This document shows positions 1 to 6,207 of a stretch of 7,878 bases of DNA, in pieces. Within the stretch, counting starts at the first letter, position 1, and every line of letters starts with the position of its first letter. The notes beneath the pieces were generated by a model. It had not been told where the DNA came from, made no database searches, and was given only the letters and a program-made list of their open reading frames with translations. Both the position numbers and the translations under genes were made by a program. The stretch lies in contig JAGXHZ010000114.1 in NCBI GenBank assembly GCA_024635855.1, positions 1-7,878 on the forward strand, read 5' to 3'. This DNA comes from Sulfuricurvum sp. (GTDB taxonomy: Bacteria > Campylobacterota > Campylobacteria > Campylobacterales > Sulfurimonadaceae).

Positions 1-230
1 CCCCGTTCTTCATGCGCATAAAAATGGTGCGTTGTCGCGAGAACACCGATATGGACATTAAATAAAAAGGCTTCCCCTCGAACGATTTTAATAAATCCTT
101 CTTTGAGGTTGACCCGTCCTGCTCGCAGGGCTTTGACTTCAGAGCCGTGAAGGACAAGACCTGCTTCGAATTTCTCTTCGATGTGGTAGTCAAAAAAGGC
201 TTTTTTATTGGTGGCTATGTTTTCGCCCAT
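1..230 (-). CDS. smpB: SsrA-binding protein SmpB (N-terminal part, runs off the window)
   Basis: SmpB binds tmRNA (SsrA) and carries it to stalled ribosomes for trans-translation, which tags the unfinished peptide for proteolysis. The first 76 residues are visible. They begin [19 protein letters not shown] and continue with the family signatures [18 protein letters not shown] and VNLKEGF, which form the start of the OB-fold RNA-binding domain. The C-terminal half, including the tail that enters the empty mRNA channel, lies outside the window. The start is the ATG at 230-228. An AAAGGA ribosome-binding site at 240-245 lies inside the end of ispE, 9 bases upstream. The ispE stop codon is only 2 bases away, so this is the fifth gene of the helicase-truB-csrA-ispE-smpB operon. 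The identification rests on strong visible motif agreement. Confidence 0.96.
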   Translation of the reverse strand, partial: MGENIATNKKAFFDYHIEEKFEAGLVLHGSEVKALRAGRVNLKEGFIKIVRGEAFLFNVHIGVLATTHHFYAHEER

Positions 231-232
231 GA

Positions 233-1000
233 TTATCTTTCCTTTACTCTAAAAAAACTGCTGCCGCTGCCGCTGAAAAACCATCCCTCTTTTTCGGCAA
301 GTTCAGGATAACATCCAAGTGCAGCTTTGTAGAGATCATTAGCTTCTTTGGACTCCATAGAGGTTAAAATATCCAGAGAGGGTATTGATTCAAGACGGAT
401 TGCTTCCTCAGTACTGATGGGGGTATAGAGATGGTCGCGATAGTAGCGATAGACCGCAGGGGTACTGATTTGGATGGGTGGGGTAATTGTTTCAAAATCA
501 ATGAGTTTCTCGTTATACGGCTGAACGATTTCTCCGATTCCGCTGACATTGGCACTCTCGTAGCCATAAACGAAAAAGGGGACATCAGCACCCACGGCGG
601 AGCCGATTTCACAGAGTTCTTCGATGCTTAATCCCAAATGGAGAGTGTCATTGCACAGATGAAGATAGGTGGCGGCATCGGAACTTCCTCCGCCTAACCC
701 TGCATACGAAGGGATTTGTTTGTCAACGCATACGGCATACTCTTCCATCAGATTTGATAATGCGTTTGAGCGTGTATAGGTAAGGAGGTGTTTATAAGCT
801 TTGTAAATGGTGTTTGAATGTATCTCACAGTCAAAATTTCCTCTGATTTCGAATTCAGGGGTTAATTTCGGTTCAAACCACAGGGTGTCAAAAAGAGAGG
901 ATACTCGCATAAATCGAGAGGTAATGGTGTGGTAGTTTCCTCGCATCCCTGTGATTTTTAAAAAAATATTGACCTTTGCAAAGGCTTTATAGCGTTTCAT
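233..1000 (-). CDS. ispE: 4-diphosphocytidyl-2-C-methyl-D-erythritol kinase IspE
   Basis: IspE is a cytoplasmic GHMP-family kinase. It phosphorylates the 2-hydroxyl of CDP-methylerythritol with ATP in the MEP route to isoprenoid precursors. All three family motifs are visible in the 255 residues: AKVNIFLKI near residue 8 with Lys9 (catalytic Lys position), the ATP loop [14 protein letters not shown] at 97-110, and [10 protein letters not shown] at 241-250. GADVPFF at 137-143 carries the probable catalytic Asp139. The protein is somewhat shorter than the roughly 280-residue E. coli enzyme, which I believe is usual for Campylobacterota. The start ATG overlaps the csrA stop in an ATGA arrangement (4 shared bases). 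I see no good Shine-Dalgarno sequence before it, so translation probably depends on coupling to csrA. Confidence 0.96.
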   Translation of the reverse strand: MKRYKAFAKVNIFLKITGMRGNYHTITSRFMRVSSLFDTLWFEPKLTPEFEIRGNFDCEIHSNTIYKAYKHLLTYTRSNALSNLMEEYAVCVDKQIPSYAGLGGGSSDAATYLHLCNDTLHLGLSIEELCEIGSAVGADVPFFVYGYESANVSGIGEIVQPYNEKLIDFETITPPIQISTPAVYRYYRDHLYTPISTEEAIRLESIPSLDILTSMESKEANDLYKAALGCYPELAEKEGWFFSGSGSSFFRVKER

Positions 1001-1227
1001 AGTTTGAATTTTTTGGCAAGTTGATGTAAAAGTGATTCATCATGCTCAATGGAAGCTGCTTTATTCGAATCTTCCACTGCACGGATGAGTTCACTTCGCA
1101 GTACTCGAATATGAGCAGGAGCATCAATACCGAGTTTAACGACTCCTTTATCGATGGCGACTACTTTGATCATTATTGAATCCCCAATAAGGATGGATTC
1201 ATCAAGTTTTCGTGAAAGTATTAGCAT
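997..1227 (-). CDS. csrA: Carbon storage regulator CsrA
   Basis: CsrA is a small dimeric RNA-binding protein. It represses or activates translation by binding GGA motifs in mRNA leaders, and in Campylobacterota it is linked to flagellin and motility control through the antagonist FliW. The 76 residues start with the hallmark MLILSRKLDESILIGD and continue through the beta-strand region ending in VLRSELI. Leu4, Arg6 and Arg44, which form the RNA-contact surface in characterised CsrA proteins, are all present. It is longer than the 61-residue E. coli protein. The extra C-terminal helix-like tail (about 55-76) is typical of FliW-regulated CsrA, but no fliW gene is in the window. The ATG lies inside the last codons of truB (7-base overlap), with AAGG about 8 bases upstream. 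The gene ends in an ATGA overlap with ispE. Confidence 0.97.
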   Translation of the reverse strand: MLILSRKLDESILIGDSIMIKVVAIDKGVVKLGIDAPAHIRVLRSELIRAVEDSNKAASIEHDESLLHQLAKKFKL

Positions 1228-2042
1228 GCCTCAACCTTATTGAGAATATAGTGAACCTTATCATCGGCAATCTCAACAATGGAGATTGTTTCATCGTTAT
1301 CAATCCAGTAGGTTCCGTTTTCGTTTATATCAAAAAGTGATCGCTCTAATGGTTGACCTAACAGAACAGTTTCTTTAGTGCCATTATAGCGATTTTTAGG
1401 GATGCCAAGAGCTGTTTTTATATCGATTGCTTTTTCATTATCGAATAGAAATTGTCCTTCACTCAAGCGTTCTAGTGCGCTAAGTGAGCCTGAGTACCCA
1501 AGAGCATCTGCAATCATTTCACCCAATGAGCGAATATAGCTGCCCTCAGAAACACTTGCTTCAAATGTGACAAAGGGATGGCAATAGTGAATCATTTTTA
1601 TCTCATGAATTGTAGACGTAATGGTTTTGAGTTCAACGTCGATACCGGCTCTTGCAAACTCGTAGGCACGTCTTCCATTAAGCCGTTTTGCACTGAATTT
1701 GGGTGGAAGGTAGCTCAGTTCTCCTTGAAGTGAGGCAATAACAGTTTCTATTTTTTCAACAGGAAAAGCTTCGAGCGTTTCAATCTCTTCTACCCCTTCA
1801 ATGTCCAGCGTGGGGGAATACGCTCCCAGCCACAGCGTTGCACGATAGCGCTTGGGAGTTTTGTTTAAAAAACGAAAGAGGCGACCGTGATTACCAAAAG
1901 CGACAATTAAAACCCCTTTTGCAAAAGGGTCAAGGGTCCCTGAGAAGCCTGCTTTTTTTACCCCATACCGACGTTTTATCCGCCCTAAAAAATGGTTAGA
2001 ACTTATCCCTGCGGGCTTATAGGCTACAAAAAGACGATTCAA
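1221..2042 (-). CDS. truB: tRNA pseudouridine-55 synthase TruB
   Basis: TruB isomerises U55 in the T-loop of nearly all tRNAs to pseudouridine. The 273-residue protein opens with RLFVAYKPAGISS and has the catalytic motif GFSGTLDPFAKGVL at 32-45, with the nucleophile Asp38. Tyr66 (KRYRATLWLG) and Arg171 (GSYIRSLGEMI) keep the same spacing from Asp38 as Tyr76 and Arg181 have from Asp48 in E. coli TruB. It is shorter than the 314-residue E. coli enzyme, so the C-terminal PUA-like region is reduced. The start appears to be TTG at 2042-2040. It directly follows the in-frame TAA of the upstream helicase gene, and no ATG occurs before residue 150, so no other start preserves the N-terminal motif. 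Only a weak GAGAA precedes it. The 3' end overlaps csrA. Confidence 0.96.
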   Translation of the reverse strand: MNRLFVAYKPAGISSNHFLGRIKRRYGVKKAGFSGTLDPFAKGVLIVAFGNHGRLFRFLNKTPKRYRATLWLGAYSPTLDIEGVEEIETLEAFPVEKIETVIASLQGELSYLPPKFSAKRLNGRRAYEFARAGIDVELKTITSTIHEIKMIHYCHPFVTFEASVSEGSYIRSLGEMIADALGYSGSLSALERLSEGQFLFDNEKAIDIKTALGIPKNRYNGTKETVLLGQPLERSLFDINENGTYWIDNDETISIVEIADDKVHYILNKVEAC

Positions 2043-4091
2043 TTAAAGTTTCTCTACGAAGGAGGCAAGAATATCACGCTTGTTGCCGCCGAAGTTGATG
2101 AGCAGTTTGAACTCACGTCCTGATTTACTCACACCCTCGACTCGTCCGGCACCGAATATTTTATGGCGCACTAAATCTCCTTTTTTGTAAGCAGTATTTT
2201 TTTCTAAAATAAGTGAGCCCTCGCACAAACCCGCCTCATTGATAAAGCGGCTTTTTTGCAGTTCTGTGCGACGACCTTTATAGAAACGGCTGTTGACACT
2301 TGATAAGGTGAGATTGCTCTTGGCACGGGTAAAAGCAACGTATCCAAGGCGACGTTCCTCTTCCAAATCACTTCCATCTCCGATTAGAGGTAAAAAACCT
2401 TCTTCCATTCCGATGACAAAAAGGTGTTCAAATTCCAACCCTTTCGAAGCGTGAATACTCATAATGTAGATGCTCTCCCCTTCAACCTGATCTTGATCGC
2501 TTTGGAGGGTAATATCGTTTAGAAATTCGGCGAGTGAGGTCTCAGGGTTTTGTTTGACATAATCGCGGAACAGTCCGTAAAATTCATCCACGTTGGAGAT
2601 TTTATCGGCTTCATCAGGGAGCCCTTTGAGTGTTTCTTTGATTTTAAAGCGATTTTCAAGCTGATCGATAAATTGGTAAATGGCTTCCTCCGCAATATCG
2701 CGTAATTCGACGATTTCACGGATAAAACTGCGCAATTCACCGACGCTTTTTTTACGTGCAAGGCTTTCTAGCTCACCATCAGACAAGGTGTCAATAAATT
2801 CAAACATCGATTTACTTGCAGCCATTGCGGAGAGTTCGAGTTTTTCGATGGTTGCTTTTCCTAATCCTCGTTTGGGCTTGTTGATAATACGTTTGAGGGA
2901 AAAGTTATCATGAACATTGGTGATAACACGCAAATAACTGATCAGGTCTTTGACTTCGGCACGGTCATAAAAGCGTAATCCCCCTACAAGCTTGTAGGCA
3001 ACTCCGGCACGGTTTAGACCCTCTTCGAGAGAACGGCTAAGGGCATTGATCCGGTACAGTACCGCAATTTCATTGGCGCGAACACCGCTGTCTAAAAGGC
3101 GACGAATCTCTTTTGCCACCTTTTGAGACTCTTCGTTCTCGTCATGTGCACTGAGGACTTTGACATCCTCCCCGTCTGTTTTGGTGGCAATAAGGGTTTT
3201 TCCCAATCGTGAGCGATTATGTTCAATAAGGGAATTGGCAACGGTAAGAATGGCTTGTGTGGAGCGGTAGTTGTGTTCGAGTTTGACGATGGTGGTATTG
3301 GGAAAGTCTTGGTCAAACTCTAAAATATTACGTACATGCGCCCCGCGCCAGCCGTAGATGCTTTGATCGTCATCACCCACGACACAGAGATTATTGTGGG
3401 TAGAGCAGAGTTTTTGCAGCAACCTCAGTTGCAGTTCATTGGTATCTTGGTACTCATCAATCATAATGTAACGGTATTTTTCACTGGTTTGAGTGCAAAG
3501 TTCATCGTTTTCATCGAGCAGTTTGTAGGTAAGGCAGAGAAGATCATCGAAGTCAACCAAATTGTTATCCAGCAAATAGGCTTGATACTCTTCATAAATT
3601 TTAGCGATATGTTTGTAGTTGGTAAGTTCAGCTTGTGCGTAGGCTTCTTTTGGATCAATTAATGAATTTTTATAACGAGAAATTTCACTGGCAACAAGGG
3701 CAGTAGGCAAATCGGCGTTGATTTTTTTGAGAATCTTTTTTTTGTCATCACTGTCAATTACGACAAAGGTATTGCTTCGTCCCAGTAGATGAATATGGAA
3801 TTTTAAAAACAATAAACCGAACTTATGAAAGGTGCACAGTAACGGCGGATAGCTGTTTTGAGAGATAAGCCCCATGGCGCGTTCACGCATCTCTTTGGCA
3901 GCCTTGTTGGTGAACGTCAAGGTGAGCGTTTGGTTGGAGGGGATGCCGACAGAGTCGAGTAAATAGGCAAGACGTGAGATAATGGTTTTAGTTTTTCCAC
4001 TTCCTGCGCCTGCTAGGATGAGTAACGGACCATCAATCGTCTCAACCGCCGATCGTTGAGCATCATTGAGACTATCAAAAATTTTATCCAT
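2043..4091 (-). CDS. uvrD: UvrD/PcrA/Rep-family ATP-dependent DNA helicase (SF1A)
   Basis: This is a superfamily 1A 3'-5' DNA helicase acting in repair, replication-fork maintenance and probably conflicts with transcription. From the ATG at 4091 it has 682 residues and all SF1 motifs: Q motif SLNDAQRSAV (7-16), Walker A AGAGSGKT (27-34), Ia TLTFTNKAAKEM, Walker B IDEYQDT (211-217), III VVGDDDQSIYGWRGA (237-251), IV EHNYRST, V SIHASKGLEFEHL, and VI EERRLGYVAFTRAKS (578-592). The tail KGDLVRHKIFGAGRVEGV (637-654) matches the C-terminal Tudor-like module of PcrA/UvrD, so I favour UvrD/PcrA over Rep. The ATG at 4109 would add six residues. A TTG at 4136 is possible by frame but lies upstream of a TATAAT box at 4125-4130, so I reject it. 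AAGG lies 11 bases before the chosen ATG. It is the first gene of the operon and abuts truB. Confidence 0.95.
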   Translation of the reverse strand: MDKIFDSLNDAQRSAVETIDGPLLILAGAGSGKTKTIISRLAYLLDSVGIPSNQTLTLTFTNKAAKEMRERAMGLISQNSYPPLLCTFHKFGLLFLKFHIHLLGRSNTFVVIDSDDKKKILKKINADLPTALVASEISRYKNSLIDPKEAYAQAELTNYKHIAKIYEEYQAYLLDNNLVDFDDLLCLTYKLLDENDELCTQTSEKYRYIMIDEYQDTNELQLRLLQKLCSTHNNLCVVGDDDQSIYGWRGAHVRNILEFDQDFPNTTIVKLEHNYRSTQAILTVANSLIEHNRSRLGKTLIATKTDGEDVKVLSAHDENEESQKVAKEIRRLLDSGVRANEIAVLYRINALSRSLEEGLNRAGVAYKLVGGLRFYDRAEVKDLISYLRVITNVHDNFSLKRIINKPKRGLGKATIEKLELSAMAASKSMFEFIDTLSDGELESLARKKSVGELRSFIREIVELRDIAEEAIYQFIDQLENRFKIKETLKGLPDEADKISNVDEFYGLFRDYVKQNPETSLAEFLNDITLQSDQDQVEGESIYIMSIHASKGLEFEHLFVIGMEEGFLPLIGDGSDLEEERRLGYVAFTRAKSNLTLSSVNSRFYKGRRTELQKSRFINEAGLCEGSLILEKNTAYKKGDLVRHKIFGAGRVEGVSKSGREFKLLINFGGNKRDILASFVEKL

Positions 4092-4124
4092 ATCCGAGCG
4101 AGCCTTCATAGCATTAGATGTTTT

Positions 4125-4130
4125 ATTATA
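4125..4130 (-). promoter_or_regulatory. Probable -10 box of the helicase-truB-csrA-ispE-smpB operon
   Basis: The minus strand reads TATAAT here, a perfect -10 consensus 33 bases before the helicase ATG at 4091. Transcription would begin near 4118. There is no good -35 hexamer at 16-18 bases, only T-rich sequence, which is common in Campylobacterota sigma-70 promoters. A perfect TTGACA lies on the minus strand at 4166-4161. It could pair with TAAAAA at 4142-4137 (spacer 18) as an alternative promoter. Which one is used cannot be decided from sequence. Confidence 0.55.
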
Positions 4131-4170
4131 GCCCAATTTTTACTCAAAGTGTGAAAAAAATGTCAATAGC

Positions 4171-4199
4171 TTGCCAAGGTCATAATTATGGGTTATAAT
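4171..4199 (+). promoter_or_regulatory. Sigma-70-type promoter of the LysR-family gene
   Basis: TTGCCA at 4171-4176 and TATAAT at 4194-4199 are separated by exactly 17 bases. Five of six -35 positions and all six -10 positions match consensus. The start of transcription should fall near 4206, giving a leader of about 25 bases. AGGA at 4221-4224 stands 6 bases before the ATG at 4231. This is the best-formed promoter in the window. Confidence 0.75.
4185..4199. promoter_or_regulatory. Candidate LysR-type operator (symmetric T-N11-A)
   Basis: ATTAT-GGGTT-ATAAT is a perfect 5-base inverted repeat around a 5-base centre. It contains T at 4186 and A at 4198, exactly the T-N11-A form expected of LysR-type binding sites. 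It covers the -10 box of the adjacent LysR gene, the classic position for autorepression. The arms are only A and T, so chance occurrence in such DNA is a real possibility. Confidence 0.4.
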
Positions 4200-4230
4200 A
4201 CCTGCATAGATTTTACTTATAGGAATTATT

Positions 4231-5130
4231 ATGTTAAAAGACTTTGCGAAACTCTTGACCTTCTTAACCGTGGTTAAAGAAAAAAGCTTTTCAAAAGCAT
4301 CTGCAAAACTCGGAATTTCACAGCCTGCGGTAACGCAACAGATTAAATTTATCGAAGATTATCTTGATACACGTATTGTTGAACGGAAAAAAAATGGGAT
4401 TAAACTTACAAAAGAGGGTGAAGATCTTTATCGAATCGCCATTAGACTTGAAAAAGCTATTCTTAGCAGTGAAAAAGATTTACTGAAAATTATCAATAAA
4501 GAATTCACCTTTATTGTAGGGGCCTCATACGCGATTGGAAACTATGTTCTTCCAATGTATCTCGCGGCTTTAAAAGATAAAATTAACAATGAAGTTCATA
4601 TTCGTGTTGCCCTTTCGGAAGATATTATCGATCAGTTGATGGATAAAAAAATCGATATTGCGCTGATTGAGTCGCCTGTGATGAAAGAGGGTATTATTTA
4701 CCGTGAATGGGAAGAAGACGAATTGGTTATTTTTTCCAATCAACCTATTCCTAAGCAGCTTCGTAAAGAGGATTTATATAAATTCGATTGGATTTGCCGC
4801 GATGAAAACTCGCATACCCGCAAACTGACTGCAGAAGTCTTTGAAGAGATCGGTGTCGAGTGCTCCAGCTTTAGCGTAATCGGTGTAGTAGCAAGTTCTA
4901 CGGCGATCAAAGAGACGATCCTTCGCTCTCCTAAAAATGCTGAACGTCCTGTTGTGTCGGTCATTTCTCGCCATGTTATTCAAGATGAAGTAGAAGAGGG
5001 AAAATTATTTGAAGCGCGTATCAAAAACTTTAAAATCAAACGCAAGTTTTACATCGCTTACAGCAAAGAGCGCAAGCATGATGCCTTTATTGATAATGTT
5101 GTAACGTATTTATTAGGCTTAAAACTCTAA
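4231..5130 (+). CDS. LysR-family transcriptional regulator
   Basis: This is a 299-residue DNA-binding regulator with the standard LysR layout. An N-terminal winged helix-turn-helix spans about residues 4-63 (helix region SFSKASAKLGISQPAVTQQI, 19-38). A linker helix follows at about 64-90, then a periplasmic-binding-protein-like effector domain from about residue 92 (FTFIVGASYAIGNYVLP) to the end. The effector ligand cannot be read from sequence. The N-terminal segment resembles a LysR protein conserved across Campylobacterota. It sits divergently from the helicase operon and has its own strong promoter with a T-N11-A dyad on the -10 box, so autoregulation is plausible. The 3' end meets the convergent gene with no gap: stop codon TAA at 5128-5130 is followed directly by the other gene's stop at 5131. 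Confidence 0.93.
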   Translation: MLKDFAKLLTFLTVVKEKSFSKASAKLGISQPAVTQQIKFIEDYLDTRIVERKKNGIKLTKEGEDLYRIAIRLEKAILSSEKDLLKIINKEFTFIVGASYAIGNYVLPMYLAALKDKINNEVHIRVALSEDIIDQLMDKKIDIALIESPVMKEGIIYREWEEDELVIFSNQPIPKQLRKEDLYKFDWICRDENSHTRKLTAEVFEEIGVECSSFSVIGVVASSTAIKETILRSPKNAERPVVSVISRHVIQDEVEEGKLFEARIKNFKIKRKFYIAYSKERKHDAFIDNVVTYLLGLKL

Positions 5131-5601
5131 CTACTTTTTAGGTGTCTCTTTTAAAAATTTCTGATTTTCAGGATTTGAGAGAAAGGCACTCATGGAATTT
5201 TGAACCCCTTCATTTTTTTCACTGTTTGCTGGCATTACTCGCTCATGTGGAAGTGCCAAATTCACAAATGCCGGAGTATCATCGATGATTACTTGCACGA
5301 TGGATAGCAAAGGAACGCTTACAAAGCTGCCAATATTTTCCTGCCCAAAACCTGCTTCAAAAATTAAAATATCATTGTCGATTCGAGCACTTTCAAAGGT
5401 GTATCCTGCAAGAAAAAAGAGTGTCATTGATCTAAACTCATCGGCAATAGGTTTAGGGAGGACAGGGTCAAAGCTAACCGATTCGATTTTGCATAAAATC
5501 CCGAAATTTTGATCATTTTCAAACAGATAAATGAGCATGTCACGAACATGATTTTCCATGAGTCGGGCAAACGAAGAGCTTTTAATAATATCGTATAACA
5601 T
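5131..5601 (-). CDS. Uncharacterised protein with SspB-like (ClpXP adaptor) pattern
   Basis: I do not recognise this 156-residue protein from a named Campylobacterota family. It has no signal peptide and no convincing membrane segment. An N-terminal helix (about 8-29) is followed by alternating strands, including MTLFFLAGYTF (59-69) and FEAGFGQENIGSFVSVPLLSI split at 81-88 and 89-101, then a polar tail (119-156) rich in Glu, Asn, Lys and Pro. By eye, the order of MT-hydrophobic strand, Asp-containing turn, a strand ending F-G, then VSVPL plus a short helix follows SspB, the adaptor that delivers SsrA-tagged proteins to ClpXP. A flexible C-terminal tail is also an SspB trait. This is inference from remembered sequences, not an alignment. 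The start ATG at 5601-5599 has AGG 9 bases upstream. It is the third gene after cysK and the PabC-like gene, 24 bases behind the latter. Confidence 0.85.
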   Translation of the reverse strand: MLYDIIKSSSFARLMENHVRDMLIYLFENDQNFGILCKIESVSFDPVLPKPIADEFRSMTLFFLAGYTFESARIDNDILIFEAGFGQENIGSFVSVPLLSIVQVIIDDTPAFVNLALPHERVMPANSEKNEGVQNSMSAFLSNPENQKFLKETPKK

Positions 5602-5625
5602 GTTGATTAACCTATTTTTTTATGT

Positions 5626-6207
5626 TTAAATCATTATACCATTTTCCATCTCAATGAACCCTGTCATTGCGTTCATGAGGGCGACTTTTGATGCGCCAAG
5701 GGCATCTGTAATACTTATATTCGCAGGAATTATTTTTCCTTCATCAATTAGTCGAGAACGTGTTGTCCCCTCCAAGAGAGGCAACTTTGGAGTTAACCAT
5801 TGATTATTGATAAAAATGGCAATATTTGCGATGGTTGTATCGGTGAGGTATCCATTTTTTACAATCAGTATATCATCGCATCCCTCTCGTAACTCAAAAA
5901 GGGTATTTAAATCATTACGATTGGCATATTTGGATGAATATTCTATGGTGTTGTCTTGAATCAAACGCAGTGAGGTGATTTTTTTTGGAATGTAGGGATG
6001 GTATTCAATACTGCAGTGTAAATCATCATACAAAAAACGACATCGGTACAGAGTCTCATCCGGCGGCGTTATAAGTTCTGAGAGATTATAGTGTGCCGCG
6101 AGGTTAAACTTTTGTAACGTTAAATCCAACCGCCGTTGATGATAAGAGAGATGATGGGCAACTCCCTTATTGCACAAGATGGTCTCCAAAAACAGTTTAG
6201 ACTTCAA
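5626..6207 (-). CDS. Class IV PLP-dependent enzyme, probable aminodeoxychorismate lyase (PabC-like)
   Basis: This is a 193-residue member of the class IV aminotransferase/lyase fold, which includes PabC, branched-chain aminotransferases and D-amino-acid aminotransferases. Near the N-terminus, LFLETI followed by HQRRLDLT (23-30) fits the phosphate-side motif. SSKYANR (91-97) gives the probable PLP-linking Lys93. NGYLTDTTIANIAIF (118-132) and LLEGTTRSRLID (144-155) are the typical cofactor and substrate motifs. The likely role is release of p-aminobenzoate and pyruvate from aminodeoxychorismate for folate synthesis, but the substrate is not certain. It is shorter than E. coli PabC (269 residues), with a compressed N-terminal domain. 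The start seems to be TTG at 6207-6205. It overlaps the cysK end by 11 bases without a clear Shine-Dalgarno, so coupling to cysK translation is likely. Confidence 0.85.
   Translation of the reverse strand: MKSKLFLETILCNKGVAHHLSYHQRRLDLTLQKFNLAAHYNLSELITPPDETLYRCRFLYDDLHCSIEYHPYIPKKITSLRLIQDNTIEYSSKYANRNDLNTLFELREGCDDILIVKNGYLTDTTIANIAIFINNQWLTPKLPLLEGTTRSRLIDEGKIIPANISITDALGASKVALMNAMTGFIEMENGIMI

Noticed and set aside
238..246. AAGGA at the smpB ribosome-binding site as a CsrA target
   Set aside because: ANGGA also occurs in ordinary Shine-Dalgarno sequences, and no hairpin or second GGA site was found nearby to support CsrA binding.
3336..3662. Plus-strand open frame of 108 codons inside the helicase gene
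   Set aside because: It is antisense to conserved helicase motifs, with no promoter or ribosome-binding site, and its protein resembles nothing. It is a shadow frame.
4110..4136. TTG start at 4136 for the helicase
   Set aside because: It is upstream of or within the TATAAT box at 4125-4130, so it would not be in the transcript from that promoter, and it has no ribosome-binding site.
5131..5601. The possibility that the 156-residue protein is FliW
   Set aside because: It is about the right length, but the FliW N-terminal and core patterns are missing and the strand pattern fits SspB better.
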